The notes: generated by a model from the sequence alone, not told the origin. A DNA stretch of 40,378 nt from Rhodopirellula europaea 6C (GCF_000338295.1 NZ_ANMO01000048.1:1-40378); one strand, 5' to 3'; positions 9,630 to 20,000 are shown, numbered from the stretch's first letter. Numbers and translations: made by a program.

Positions 9630-11076
9630 CGACTCAAGAATCTTATTGCTCGAACAACTTGAATCACGTTCATTGTTGGCCGGTGGGATCTTCACGCATT
9701 CTGATATGGGTGCGAACAAAGGAATCGACCGATCGCAAATTGATCGAGCCGTTCCGACGTTGCAACGAACTGCGGCTCAAATCAATTCCGGTGGCGGACG
9801 CGATGGTGCCGGGGCTCAGAATCTTGGGGCTCAGAATCTTTCTGAACGTGCGCACGATCCCGGTGCTGCACGCCCGATGCGAGACTTTGCCGCAATCGCA
9901 AGACCGTCGCAACAACATGGTCAACACGGCCAACGCGATGGAGGACAGCATGATCGGAGACAACAACTCTCGGGGCGTGAACCACGCAGCAGTGAATTGC
10001 GAGCAAGCGATCTGACCAGCCAATCATCGCAGTCAAGTTCGCAAATGTCGGTTGGTGGATCATCCAACAATCAGAGCGTTCGGTCGTCTGAGTCCAGTTC
10101 TGTGTTGTGGGTGGTTCAATTTGTCATTGATTCGCCGCGACCATCCAACAGTGTGAGTGTTGGTGATGTGCTGAATGGTTTGAGCGGAGGCAATGATCGT
10201 TCATCGACAGGCGAAGGAACCGTGCTGGCTCGAGCGAACTCCGCCGCCGGTTCATCGGAGTCTGGTTCGCCGGGTCGGAGCAGCGATGCAAAAGCAACCG
10301 TTTCGAATGCTGCAACGAACAACAACGGATCCGTTCAAGGCAATGGATCAGCGGTTGCCTCCGTCGATGATTCACCCGCCAAAGTCGCAAACGCGAACGC
10401 AGCCGAACGGACGAGTGATTCGGTTGCTAGCTCGCAAGTCGCGACGGTTGAATCCTCATCGCGTATCGCCGGCGAAGTGGATGGGGGAACGATCGATTGG
10501 TTGCCGCGTGTGTCCAGCAGCGACGTGTCGTTGGATGCTTCTCAATCGGACGATGATGCGTGGGAGTTGGACGAACGCACTCTCGAACAATTGCGCAAGG
10601 TGGCTCGAGATGCGACGGATGATCTGACGGAGGACGTTGAATCGGGACGCGTTCTTGACACCAGCGAAACGCCGGTGTTGCAAGGGAATTCTGTCGACGA
10701 TGCTCTGGCAAGTTGGTTTGGATCACCCACCGGCTTGATCGATGGGATCCGATTCCAAGACGCATTGCCAACGGTTGTCCCGACGTTCTCACCTGGAATG
10801 GTGGACATTGCTTTGGATGCGACCGTGGGAGTCCACCGGACGATTGGCTTGATGGCTTCGTCGGAATCGGTTCCGACACCGGTCGTTGTGAACGAAGTCC
10901 GCGACGCTGTTTTGGCTGCGATCGCGTTTGAGACCGATGCACTGGCACAGCCGGCATTGGACACTCGGCCGCTGCGGTTGTCTGGATTCGCTTATCCGGG
11001 CGTCGCAATTGTTGCGGGGACGTTGGCACTGAACGCACGTCGACGTCGTTCGGGAGTTCTGCTGACCAGCCGCTGA
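9616..11076 (+). CDS. Serine-rich LEPR-XLL surface protein of unknown function
   Basis: A 486-residue protein with no enzyme domain that I recognise. It starts with a clear LEPR-XLL motif (LLLEQLESRSLLAGG, residues 10-24), followed by a long low-complexity region rich in Ser, Asn, Gln, Gly and Ala (about 60-300), and a more ordered acidic stretch (about 310-430). The C-terminus has a hydrophobic segment (FAYPGVAIVAGTLALNA, about 456-474) followed by RRRR and a short tail, which resembles a sorting or anchoring tail. Its start lies inside the end of the kinase gene (14-base overlap), so the sigma factor, kinase and this protein form one translationally coupled unit. I infer a cell-surface protein made or controlled together with the kinase. 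A perfect 15-bp duplication lies in the coding sequence at 9811-9840. Confidence 0.75.
   Translation: MKPTNDSRILLLEQLESRSLLAGGIFTHSDMGANKGIDRSQIDRAVPTLQRTAAQINSGGGRDGAGAQNLGAQNLSERAHDPGAARPMRDFAAIARPSQQHGQHGQRDGGQHDRRQQLSGREPRSSELRASDLTSQSSQSSSQMSVGGSSNNQSVRSSESSSVLWVVQFVIDSPRPSNSVSVGDVLNGLSGGNDRSSTGEGTVLARANSAAGSSESGSPGRSSDAKATVSNAATNNNGSVQGNGSAVASVDDSPAKVANANAAERTSDSVASSQVATVESSSRIAGEVDGGTIDWLPRVSSSDVSLDASQSDDDAWELDERTLEQLRKVARDATDDLTEDVESGRVLDTSETPVLQGNSVDDALASWFGSPTGLIDGIRFQDALPTVVPTFSPGMVDIALDATVGVHRTIGLMASSESVPTPVVVNEVRDAVLAAIAFETDALAQPALDTRPLRLSGFAYPGVAIVAGTLALNARRRRSGVLLTSR
9811..9840 (+). repeat. Perfect 15-bp tandem duplication inside the LEPR-XLL gene
   Basis: GGGGCTCAGAATCTT occurs twice without a gap, encoding GAQNL-GAQNL. 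It keeps the reading frame and suggests slippage-driven variation in the low-complexity part of the protein. Confidence 0.95.
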
Positions 11077-11215
11077 AAAATCGGTGTGCGCTGAGAATGC
11101 CGTGGATCGCAAAGGCGAAAACGGAACCTGGGGGGACTTTGCGGGTTCAATGCTTCATCGGGGGCGTTCTGGACGTTCCTAGTCATTCCCCACCGGCATT
11201 CTCGGAGCTGGAATC

Positions 11216-12673
11216 TTGCGACACACAACCTTTTTCTTTGGTATGGCGTTCTTTGCGTGCTGTGCCACTCACACCGTATCGCCCGCCAACGGCAACGATA
11301 TCAATCGCGATTGGCCGCGGTGGCGTGGTCCGGATGCGTCGGGAACGGCGTTGGAATCCAGTCCGCCGGTGACCTGGAGCGAGTCCGAAAACATCCTTTG
11401 GAAGATCGATGTGCCCGGCATCGGGAGCAGCACCCCGATCATCCTTGGCGATCGCGTGTACGTCAGTACCGCGGTGAAGACGGACCAAGTTGCCGAAGGT
11501 GCTGGTTCGGGCGAAGCGTCAAACCAAACTCCGCCGGAATCGGGCCCACCACGGGGAGAACGCCAAGACGGAGAACGCCGTGCTGAGGGAGGCCGTCCGG
11601 ACGGTGGGCGAGGCGGATCGGATCGCGGAGGCCGTGGTCGTGGACGAGGCGGTCGCGGTGGTGCCAAGCCGACGAACGTCTACGACTTCGTGGTGATCGC
11701 TTACGATCGCAACAACGGCAAAGAGATTTGGCGGACCTCGGTGACCCAAGAAGTGCCTCACGAAGCTGGTCACAACACCAACACCTTTGCGTCATCTTCA
11801 CCGGTGACCGATGGCGAGAAGTTGTACATGTCATTTGGATCGCGAGGCGTTTATTGTCTTGATCTGGATGGCAAGCAACTGTGGAGTGTGGATCTGGGAC
11901 AGATGCAGACTCGAAACCAATTCGGTGAAGGAAGCTCACCCGCGGTTCACAATGGCGTCTTGGTTGTGCCGTGGGATCACGAAGGGGAATCGTTCATCGT
12001 GGCTCTGGACGCCGCGACCGGCGAAGAAAAGTGGCGGCAAAGCCGTGATGAGCAAACGACTTGGTCGACGCCTTTGATCACCGAGTACGAAGGTCGAACG
12101 CAAGTCATCACGAACGGTTCCAAACGAGTTCGGAGCTATGATTTGACGACTGGCGAATTGATTTGGGAATGCGGTGGACAAGCCGGCAATCCAATCCCCT
12201 CGCCGGTTCGGTTCGAGGACAACGTCATCGTGATGACTGGCTATCGAGGCTACGCGATCTATTCCATTCCACTGAGTGCAAAGGGTGATGTCACCAACAG
12301 CGACGTGATCACTTGGATCGAAGAAGACGCGGCTCCCTACGTGCCGTCGCCGGTTCTTTACAAAGGCCAGCTCTACTTTGTGAAGTCCAACAATGGTGTG
12401 TTGGTTTCTCGGAAGGCCAAGACCGGTGAGTTAGTCATCGATCAAACACGCCTGCCAGATATCTCGTCCGTTTATGCCTCACCGGTGGCAGCGGCTGATC
12501 ACATCTACTTCACCGGACGCGATGGAACCACGTTGGTTTTGAGTCACGGCGACGAAATGGAAGTGGTCTCGGTGAACAAGCTGGACGATGAAATCGATGC
12601 TTCGGCGGCCATCGTCGGGGACCAAATTTTCCTGCGAAGCAAGTCGCATTTGTACTGCATCGGTAAGGAATGA
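11216..12673 (+). CDS. Exported PQQ-type beta-propeller protein with Arg/Gly-rich insertion
   Basis: A 485-residue beta-propeller protein of the PQQ/BamB-like repeat family. It has a signal-like N-terminus (residues 2-26), the planctomycete opening DWPRWRGPDASGTALES, and blade motifs such as GKEIWRTSV, GKQLWSVDLG, GEEKWRQS and GELIWECGG. The full PQQ-dehydrogenase active site is not seen, so it is more likely a scaffold or binding propeller than a proven dehydrogenase. An unusual Arg/Gly-rich insertion (about residues 115-147, with GGRGRGRGGRGG) interrupts the first blades. The start is TTG at 11216, chosen because GGAG at 11204-11207 stands 8 bases before it and the signal peptide is then complete; ATG 11243 is the alternative. 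A hairpin follows the stop. Confidence 0.85.
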   Translation: MRHTTFFFGMAFFACCATHTVSPANGNDINRDWPRWRGPDASGTALESSPPVTWSESENILWKIDVPGIGSSTPIILGDRVYVSTAVKTDQVAEGAGSGEASNQTPPESGPPRGERQDGERRAEGGRPDGGRGGSDRGGRGRGRGGRGGAKPTNVYDFVVIAYDRNNGKEIWRTSVTQEVPHEAGHNTNTFASSSPVTDGEKLYMSFGSRGVYCLDLDGKQLWSVDLGQMQTRNQFGEGSSPAVHNGVLVVPWDHEGESFIVALDAATGEEKWRQSRDEQTTWSTPLITEYEGRTQVITNGSKRVRSYDLTTGELIWECGGQAGNPIPSPVRFEDNVIVMTGYRGYAIYSIPLSAKGDVTNSDVITWIEEDAAPYVPSPVLYKGQLYFVKSNNGVLVSRKAKTGELVIDQTRLPDISSVYASPVAAADHIYFTGRDGTTLVLSHGDEMEVVSVNKLDDEIDASAAIVGDQIFLRSKSHLYCIGKE

Positions 12674-12685
12674 ATTTGGTTCTGG

Positions 12686-12714
12686 CCAGCATCCATCGCT
12701 TAGATGAATGCTGG
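12686..12714 (+). terminator. Hairpin after the PQQ-propeller gene
   Basis: CCAGCATCCATC (12686-12697) pairs with GATGAATGCTGG (12703-12714), 11 of 12 bases, across the loop GCTTA. It starts 13 bases after the stop codon. There is no following T-tract, so it is a terminator or RNA-stabilising stem rather than a textbook terminator. Confidence 0.5.
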
Positions 12715-12736
12715 TAGCATGAACGATTCCAATCGG

Positions 12737-12762
12737 GCGACTGACAGATGGATGCCAGTCGC
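12737..12762. repeat. Second inverted repeat before the hydrolase gene
   Basis: GCGACTG (12737-12743) and CAGTCGC (12756-12762) form a 7-bp stem with a 12-base loop. The loop contains GATGGATGC, which could instead pair with the left arm of the hairpin at 12686, so alternative RNA folds are possible. It may be part of a compound terminator. Confidence 0.4.
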
Positions 12763-12816
12763 TCGATCGTTTGTTTCAACAGTTTTTCATCGCCCCATTG
12801 AACAGTTGAGCCCAGC

Positions 12817-13665
12817 ATGTGTGATCAGGACCATTTCGAAGAAGATCTGAAGAAGTATTCGCGTCGTGATATCGGTACGCTTGCCGCAGCCGGACTCGGT
12901 GCGGCGATGATGCTTCCTCGAGTCGCCAATGCCGCTGAAGTCAGCGAGCAGGATGTTGAAATCGAAACACCTGACGGCAAGTGTGACGCCTACTTCGTAT
13001 CGCCATCGACGGGCTCGCATGCTGCGGTTTTGATTTGGCCCGACATCTTTGGTTTGCGACCCGCGTTCCGGCAAATGGGGAAACGTTTGGCGGAGTCTGG
13101 GTACAGCGTGTTGGTGGTCAATCCCTTTTATCGCCAGCAGAAAGCACCGACCGCCGCCAACGGAGCGAACACGTCGATCTCGGATGTTCGGCCCTTGGCT
13201 CGCTCATTAACTCCCGAGACACACACGACGGATGCAAAAGCATTTGTCGCTTGGTTGGACAAGCAATCGCAAGTGGACACGGACAAGCCAATTGGAACGA
13301 CCGGTTATTGCATGGGAGGACCAATCGTCTTCCGTACCGCCGCTGCCGTTCCCGATCGCGTAGGTGCGGCGGCCACTTTTCATGGTGGCGGATTGGTGTC
13401 CGACGGAGAGGATAGCCCGCATCGTTTGATCCCAAAAATGAAAGCGGACTTCCTGATCGCCATCGCCGAGAACGATGACCAACGCGATCCCGAAGCGAAG
13501 TCGGTGTTGAAGGAGTCGTTTGCAGAAGCGAACTTGGATGCTGAGATCGAGGTGTATCCCGCCGGGCATGGTTGGTGTCCGCCTGACACTCGTGTCCACA
13601 ATCCCGAACAAGCCGAGAAAGCTTGGAGTCGGATGCTCGCCTTGTTCGAATCCGCTCTGGTTTGA
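12817..13665 (+). CDS. Tat-exported dienelactone hydrolase family protein
   Basis: A 282-residue alpha/beta hydrolase. A twin-arginine signal YSRRDIGTLAAAGLGAAMML lies at residues 14-33, so it is exported folded. The hydrolase domain shows the nucleophile elbow GYCMGG with Cys165 (cysteine rather than serine, as in dienelactone hydrolases), Asp220 (IAENDDQRDP) and His251 (YPAGHGW), a complete Cys-Asp-His triad. The dienelactone hydrolase family opens lactone or ester rings in aromatic degradation, but many members have other or unknown substrates, and a periplasmic location here argues against the classical chlorocatechol pathway. It stands alone between the propeller gene and the phosphatase gene. 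Family sure, substrate unknown. Confidence 0.9.
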   Translation: MCDQDHFEEDLKKYSRRDIGTLAAAGLGAAMMLPRVANAAEVSEQDVEIETPDGKCDAYFVSPSTGSHAAVLIWPDIFGLRPAFRQMGKRLAESGYSVLVVNPFYRQQKAPTAANGANTSISDVRPLARSLTPETHTTDAKAFVAWLDKQSQVDTDKPIGTTGYCMGGPIVFRTAAAVPDRVGAAATFHGGGLVSDGEDSPHRLIPKMKADFLIAIAENDDQRDPEAKSVLKESFAEANLDAEIEVYPAGHGWCPPDTRVHNPEQAEKAWSRMLALFESALV

Positions 13666-13814
13666 CGTTGCCCACTCGCCGAACGTGAGCCGGTTGACGA
13701 CGTAATCTCGCCAGAATATCGTTGATCGTCGCTGGGCGATATGTGTGCTTGATTAGCGACGTTGCGACCGGCGTTTGAACTAGCGATGGTATCCGTCAAT
13801 CCTTGAAAGTGATC

Positions 13815-14453
13815 ATGAGTGAGTTGAACACCATTGGTTTGTTCCCATCCTTGAGATCCTTTGTGGACCAGCGGCGAGCCGAGTCAGGTTCGATCTCCGA
13901 GGAACGCCTTGATGATCTAAAGCAATTGGCAGGCTACGTTCGCGGTGAGATACAGAAATCTCACCCGGTGCAGCTGACCTTTATCTGCACACACAATTCG
14001 CGTCGCAGTCACTTGGCGCAAATTTGGGCAAAGGTGGCTGCAGATTTGTTCGGGTTGCAGAGCGTGCAAACTTTCTCCGGCGGGACTGAAGCGACGGCAA
14101 TGAATTCGCGAATCGTTGCTTCGTTGAAAAGGATTGGGTTTGAAGTCGACGTGAAGACGGAAGACAAGAGCAACCCGACCTATGCGGTTCGCTACGCCGA
14201 GCAATCGGAGCCTTTGTTGTGCTTCTCAAAGATTTACAGCAAGTCGCCCAATCCGACGAGGCATTTCGCGGCGGTGATGACTTGTTCGAGCGCCGATCAG
14301 GCTTGTCCAATTGTTCCCGGATGCGATCTACGCTTGCCGATACGTTACGAGGATCCCAAGGTCTCTGATGACACGCCTGGGGAAGCCGAGATCTACGACG
14401 AGCGATGTCGGCAAATCGCCAGAGAAATGATCTACGCGATGGCTTTGGTGTAG
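13815..14453 (+). CDS. Low-molecular-weight phosphatase / arsenate reductase-like protein
   Basis: A 212-residue cytoplasmic protein of the LMW protein-tyrosine-phosphatase/ArsC (thioredoxin-type) superfamily. The P-loop CTHNSRR gives Cys58 and Arg64 (CX5R), and YEDPKVSDD holds the general-acid Asp-Pro. Two cysteine-containing stretches (VMTCSSAD and ACPIVPGC) are typical of the ArsC-like subfamily. It could dephosphorylate tyrosine or reduce arsenate; no ars operon surrounds it, though a second, unrelated arsenate reductase gene lies at 24 kb. Start choice: ATG 13815 was preferred over TTG 13803 or GTG 13809 because GAAAG lies a few bases before it. Confidence 0.82.
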   Translation: MSELNTIGLFPSLRSFVDQRRAESGSISEERLDDLKQLAGYVRGEIQKSHPVQLTFICTHNSRRSHLAQIWAKVAADLFGLQSVQTFSGGTEATAMNSRIVASLKRIGFEVDVKTEDKSNPTYAVRYAEQSEPLLCFSKIYSKSPNPTRHFAAVMTCSSADQACPIVPGCDLRLPIRYEDPKVSDDTPGEAEIYDERCRQIAREMIYAMALV

Positions 14454-14777
14454 GACTTCGGCGTCAGTCTTCGAATCGATCTCTTGCGGGGGTTGGATCG
14501 TTGGGTGAACAAGCGACGAAGTTTACTAACCGCCGGTGCCAGCAACTTTTGTCTGCAAGAGAAGCCTACCACGACCAAATCCATCGGGCGGATGGTTAAC
14601 CCCTTGCGGAGCGGTGTGTGGCAGCCCGCGTCTGAAAACGTTGTGCCATCGGGACTTACGTTCAATGCAGGCACGCGTTTTGCGGAGCATTGCCGTAGCC
14701 GGACATCTACAGTGCGACGCCAGCCGAAAATGGCTACCGCCTAAATGAACCGTAGAGACTGACCCAAAGCAACCCAA
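14454..14777. other. Intergenic region without recognised gene
   Basis: These 324 bases hold short open frames with no recognisable domain (the longest plus-strand one is 14484-14744). No promoter, hairpin with T-tract or repeat stands out. It probably carries the promoter for the Old Yellow Enzyme and alcohol dehydrogenase genes, but I cannot place it. Confidence 0.5.
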
Positions 14778-15935
14778 ATGGCTTCCAATAAGATGAACGC
14801 TTCCACATCAAACGCTCCCAAGTCCGCATTGTTCCAGCCGCTGGAGATCGGCGGACTGACGCTACCCAACCGCATCGTGATGGCTCCGCTGACACGAGCA
14901 CGCGCCGGGGTGGAACGCATGGCTAACGAAATGATGGCCGAGTACTACACGCAACGAGCTTCCGCTGGTTTGATCATCAGCGAAGCCACCGTGGTGTCCG
15001 AACAAGGCATCGGGTGGCCTCAATCACCGGGGATCTACAACGACGAGATGGCAGAACGATGGAAGATCGTTGTGGATTCGGTTCACGAAGCCGGCGGCCG
15101 AATCTTTCTGCAGTTGTGGCATACCGGGCGTGCGTCGCACAGTGATTTTCACGATGGCGATCTGCCGGTGGCGCCATCGGCAATTGCGATTGAAGGCGAC
15201 GGCGTGCACACCCCGTCAGGAAAGAAGCCTTACGAAGTTCCACGCGCTCTCGAAACCAACGAACTGCCGGGCATCGTGGAGGACTATCGCAAAGCGGCCG
15301 AACGTGCCAAGTCGGCGGGCTTTGACGGTGTAGAAATTCACTCCGCCAACGGCTATCTGTTGGACGAGTTCTTGCAGTCCAAATCCAATCACCGCGAAGA
15401 TCAATACGGTGGCAGCATCGAGAATCGTTACCGACTATTGGGCGAAGTTGTAGATGCGGTCACGAGCGTTTGGCCAAACGATCGTGTTGGTGTCCGGTTG
15501 GCTCCCAATGGCTCGTTCAACGACATGGGATCACCCGACTATATCGAGCAATTCACCTACGTCGCACGGCAACTTGATCAGTATGGGCTCGCGTATCTGC
15601 ACGTGATGGATGGCACCGGTTTCGGTTTTCACGAACTCGGACCCGCGATGACGCTCGCGGATTTCCGGAAAGTATTCAGCGGTACTCTGATGGGCAACGT
15701 TGGCTACACGCGAGAGTCCGCGGAAGAGGAAATCGTGGACGGAGCGGCGGATCTGATTGCTTTCGGCCGTCCATACATCAGCAACCCGGATCTCGTGGAG
15801 CGTTTTGAGAATGGGTGGCCTCTCGCTGATGCGGCCGACATGTCCGTTTGGTACTCGCACGACGCGGAAGGCTACACCGATTTTCCAACTTACCAAGCGG
15901 AATCGAAACAGCACGAGTCCTGCGGCGCCAAATAG
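14778..15935 (+). CDS. Old Yellow Enzyme-type alkene reductase
   Basis: A 385-residue FMN-dependent TIM-barrel oxidoreductase of the OYE/NemA family, which reduces activated C=C bonds or nitro compounds with NAD(P)H. Seen directly: LFQPLEIGGLTLPNRIVMAP at the start of the barrel, QLWHTGRASH, and the substrate-binding pair in EIHSANGYLLDEFLQ (His188, Asn191, followed by Tyr193), plus the phosphate-binding end GAADLIAFGRPYISNPDL. The length is normal for the family. It is followed after 75 bases by a zinc alcohol dehydrogenase on the same strand, so the two probably form an operon handling reactive aldehydes or enones. ATG 14778 gives a 16-residue leader before the conserved core. Confidence 0.95.
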   Translation: MASNKMNASTSNAPKSALFQPLEIGGLTLPNRIVMAPLTRARAGVERMANEMMAEYYTQRASAGLIISEATVVSEQGIGWPQSPGIYNDEMAERWKIVVDSVHEAGGRIFLQLWHTGRASHSDFHDGDLPVAPSAIAIEGDGVHTPSGKKPYEVPRALETNELPGIVEDYRKAAERAKSAGFDGVEIHSANGYLLDEFLQSKSNHREDQYGGSIENRYRLLGEVVDAVTSVWPNDRVGVRLAPNGSFNDMGSPDYIEQFTYVARQLDQYGLAYLHVMDGTGFGFHELGPAMTLADFRKVFSGTLMGNVGYTRESAEEEIVDGAADLIAFGRPYISNPDLVERFENGWPLADAADMSVWYSHDAEGYTDFPTYQAESKQHESCGAK

Positions 15936-16010
15936 GAAGCGTTGAAGTTTCTGCCAAACGTCGACGATCAGCTGGTCGCACTCCCAATTCACTTTTGAAG
16001 AGAGATCTCA

Positions 16011-17021
16011 ATGAAGACCGTTCATGCCTACGCCGTCAAAGAATCCAAAGGAACCTTTGAAGAGTTCGAGTATGAACTCGATGACATCGGTTCCGACGAG
16101 GTCGACATCGACGTCGAATCGTGCGGGATTTGTCACAGTGACATCAGTATGGTCGACAACGATTGGGAGATGAGCGAATACCCGCTCGTTCCCGGACACG
16201 AGGTGATTGGCAAGGTTTCGTCGGTGGGCGATCACGTCACTCATCTATCGGTGGGCGACCGTGTCGGTCTGGGATGGCATGCGGGTTATTGCATGGTGTG
16301 CGACCAATGCATGAGCGGTGATCACAATTTGTGCAGCGATGCTCAGGCAACGATTGGTGGCCGCCACGGAGGATTCGCCGACACCGTCCGGGCTCAATCA
16401 GCCAGCGTCGTGAAGATTCCTGATTCGCTGAATGCGAAGGAAGCGGGGCCACTGCTGTGCGGAGGAATCACCGTATTCAATCCTTTTGTTCAATTGGATC
16501 TATCACCAACCTCTTCCGTCGGTGTCATCGGGATCGGCGGGCTCGGGCACCTCGCCCTCAAGTTCGCAAACGCCTGGGGATGCGAAGTTACCGCGTTCAC
16601 CTCCGAATCCAAGGAGGAAGAGGCCTTGGAAATGGGCGCTCATCACACGATCAACTCGCGAGACATGGATGCGATCAAGAACACGGACCTGCGTTTTGAC
16701 CTAGTGATTTCAACCATCAATGTGCCGCTGGATTGGAACGCCGTTCTTGGAACGCTGAAGACTCACGGTCGTTTGCATATGGTCGGTGCGCTCACCGAAC
16801 CAATGGAAATTGGATTGCTGCCGCACATGCTTTTTAACCAACTGACGCTGGGTGCATCCCCCGTGGGACCGCCGGTCATCATTCGACGAATGCTGGACTT
16901 TGCCGCTCGCCACCAGATCGCTCCCGTGACCGAGCACTATCCGATGAGCAAAGTCAATGATGCGTTTGAACGGCTTCGCAGCGGTGACGCTCGTTACCGG
17001 ATTATCTTGGATCGCGACTGA
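16011..17021 (+). CDS. Zinc-dependent NAD(P) alcohol dehydrogenase, CAD-like
   Basis: A 336-residue medium-chain dehydrogenase of the cinnamyl-alcohol-dehydrogenase/YahK-like group, which interconverts aldehydes and alcohols. Catalytic zinc ligands are visible in SCGICHSD (Cys41) and PGHEVIG (His63, Glu64); the structural zinc site is Cys94, Cys97, Cys100 and Cys108. The nucleotide-binding loop is [13 protein letters not shown] (near 180). The length and order are normal. ATG 16011 follows a purine-rich GAAGAGAG ribosome-binding site. It lies 75 bases after the Old Yellow Enzyme gene and is convergent with the efflux operon, with a hairpin between them. Confidence 0.94.
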   Translation: MKTVHAYAVKESKGTFEEFEYELDDIGSDEVDIDVESCGICHSDISMVDNDWEMSEYPLVPGHEVIGKVSSVGDHVTHLSVGDRVGLGWHAGYCMVCDQCMSGDHNLCSDAQATIGGRHGGFADTVRAQSASVVKIPDSLNAKEAGPLLCGGITVFNPFVQLDLSPTSSVGVIGIGGLGHLALKFANAWGCEVTAFTSESKEEEALEMGAHHTINSRDMDAIKNTDLRFDLVISTINVPLDWNAVLGTLKTHGRLHMVGALTEPMEIGLLPHMLFNQLTLGASPVGPPVIIRRMLDFAARHQIAPVTEHYPMSKVNDAFERLRSGDARYRIILDRD

Positions 17022-17058
17022 AGCGACGAGTCGTGATTCCACGTCGGTGCTCAATCAA

Positions 17059-17081
17059 AGAGTGATTGTCACCATCACTCT
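17059..17081. terminator. Hairpin between convergent dehydrogenase and efflux genes
   Basis: AGAGTGAT (17059-17066) pairs perfectly with ATCACTCT (17074-17081) around a 7-base loop, with GTTT after it on the plus strand and CTTTG on the minus side. It overlaps the permease stop codon (17075-17077). It is a plausible bidirectional terminator. Confidence 0.5.
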
Positions 17082-20000
17082 GTTTCTGGTGCGAACATCT
17101 TTTGGATGTCTTCCAGAATCAGATACAGACATGGCACCAAAACGAGAATGATCGCTGTGGCGAAGAGAATGCCAAAACCGAGCGAGATCGCCATTGGAAT
17201 GATGTATTGAGCTTGTAGCGAGTCTTCGAAGATAAGCGGCGTCAAACCGCCAAACGTCGTCAGGGTGGTCAACATGATGGGACGAAATCGACGGAGTCCG
17301 GCCTGTGAGATGGCATCGAATGCGGATTGATCTTTTCGATGGCGGTTTGCATAGTCGATCATGATCAGTGAGTCATTGATGACAACGCCCGACAGGGCAA
17401 TCACTCCCATCAGACTGACCAGTGACAGGTCATAACCAAGCATGATGTGTCCGATGATCGCGCCAACGACGCCGAAGGGGATTGCAACCAAAACAATCAG
17501 CGGTTGTACGTAGCCTTTGAATGCGATCGCGAGCAGCGAATAGATCACAGCGAGCGCCAAGCCGAACGATCCCCAGAGTGACGCGGTAGCCTGTCGCATC
17601 TCCGCATCGCTGCCTTCAAAGCTCCAGGTGATTCCGGGGAAGTCTTCACGAAGCTTGGGAAGTTCCGAGTTTCGTAAAGCTTCGATGACCTGAGTAACGG
17701 CACGTTTGGGTTCCACATCCATCGAGACACTGATCGTTCGTCTGCCGTCGCGGCGATTGATGGATCGAAACGCCAGCGTTTCTTCCACTTCGGCGACGTC
17801 CATTAGCGGAACCTCCGCTCCGCTCGGTGTGCGAATGATCAAATCTTCCAGGTTGTGAATGTCCTCACGCTGTTCTTCGGGAAGCTTGACTCTGACTTCG
17901 GTTTCGTTGGTTCCACGAATCAGTCGCAACGCCAATGATCCAAAGAAGGCACCTCGCAATTGTTCGCCCAGTTCTTCATCGGTCAGGCCAAGTGAACGCC
18001 CCTCCGGACGAAGCCGGAAATCGTATTGCGTTTTTCCTTTGTTGTAGTTGTCGTTGACATCCCGAGCGTTGGAATACAGTTCGACTCGTTCAACGAATGC
18101 GGTGGCGGCTTGCTCCAACACCTCAATGTCGCTGTGACTGAGGTCAATGCTGATGTCGCGTCGGTAACCGCCCGGTCCTCGTTCGGCTTCAAAAGTGACT
18201 TGATTGACACCTGGCAAGTCGCCGATCTGCTCACGCCACAAATCGATGACCTCGTTGGCAGTCATGTCTCGTTGGTCCGGTGGTTTCATCACGATTTCGA
18301 CGTCGATGAAACTCTGGCCGCGGACGTTGGTTTTGATGCCTTCGGCAACCTCGTACAGGTTGTGTTCTTCGAACATCTTGATGCTCGCTTGCGTCACCGT
18401 GTCCGCAATTTTCGCGGCTTGATCCTGCGTCGTACCAACTGGCATTCGTACGCCGGCTTCGATTTCATCAGCGGACACTTCTGGCATCAGGATCAATCCC
18501 ATGTGAGCACTGGTCGCATAGCCGCCGATCACAACGAACAACGCGAGAGCCAATGAGGCGGTGACGTATCGATGCCGAAGGCTGAGGATCAGGATGGGAC
18601 GATAAAAGAATTCCACCAAACGATTGAACGCTTGGCTGAATCGTTGCTGCAAATGGTGCAGCCGCGCACCGATGCTGTTGGGATTTCGTCCCGCGTCGCG
18701 CGCGTGGGCCAAGTGAGCCGGAAGGATGAACAGAGATTCAACCAGCGACAACGCCAGGACGATGATCACAACGACCGGCAAGGGACCCCAGAATTTGCCG
18801 GTTTCGCCAGGAATGAACAGCAGCGGAACGAACGCGACGATGTTCGTCAGGATGCTGAACGTGACCGGTCCAGAGACTTCTTGGGTACCTTCGACAGCGG
18901 CGGCTTCGTGATCCTTGAGTGTCTGTCGTTTCTCGTAAACGTTTTCTCCCACGACCACCGCGTCATCGACGACGATGCCCAGCACAACAAGAAAGCCGAA
19001 CAACGAAATCATGTTGATGCTGACACCGGCGGCAGGTAGCAACAACACACCGCCGATGAAAGAAACCGCCATTCCCATCATCACCCAGAACGCCAAACGG
19101 AATTCAAGGAACAAAGAGAGAATCACCAGCACGATGACGACGGCCATCGCAGCGTTCTCGGCGACCAACATCAAACGTCGGCGGAATTCTTCGGCGTTGT
19201 TGCTGTCGATTCGCCACTTCACGCCTGGTGGAAGAGCCGTTTCGAATTCTTCCATTGTCTCTTGGACTGCTTCGGCCACATCCATCGGCGACTGTGATCC
19301 GACACGATAGATGTCGAGTTCGACCGATGGCGTTTGGCTGAATTGTGAGTGGAATCCGACTTCTTCAAATCCGTCGCGAATTGTGGCGATATCACCGAGC
19401 GTCACCATCGGACCGTCTCGCCCGGCCACGATTTCGATGCCAGCGAACTCTTCCGCCCATTGTTTGCGAGCTTTCACACGGAGCAAGATTTCGCCGGCGG
19501 TCGTTTGCACGGAACCGGCCGCGACATCTTGGCTGGACGTGCGAATGATTTGAGCGACGTCGGGAAGAGTCAGCCCGTACTCACGCAAACGTTGACGTGG
19601 GATTTCGACATGCGTCACATACGCTGGAACGCGACGCAATTCGACTTGTGTGATCTGTTCTTTGGATTGCAGTTGATCGCGAAGTTGTTCAGCCAACTTG
19701 CGCAGTGCCCAGACGTCGATCGGACCGTAAATCGCGACCTGCATCACTTCTTGCTGACGAGACTGCAGTCGCACTTCGGGTTGTTCGATTTGATCCGGAA
19801 AGGTGCGGATCCGGCTGACTGCTTGGTCGACGTCCTGCAAGACTTTCATGCGGTCTTCGCCGCCGACCAATTCGATCAGAACTTCACCACGGCCTTCGCG
19901 AGCTTCGCTGGTGACTTCTCGAATGCCTTCGACACCCCGAACGGCTTCTTCGATCGGACGCAAAATTCCCTGTTCAACTTCTTCCGGGGCGGCGCCCGGG

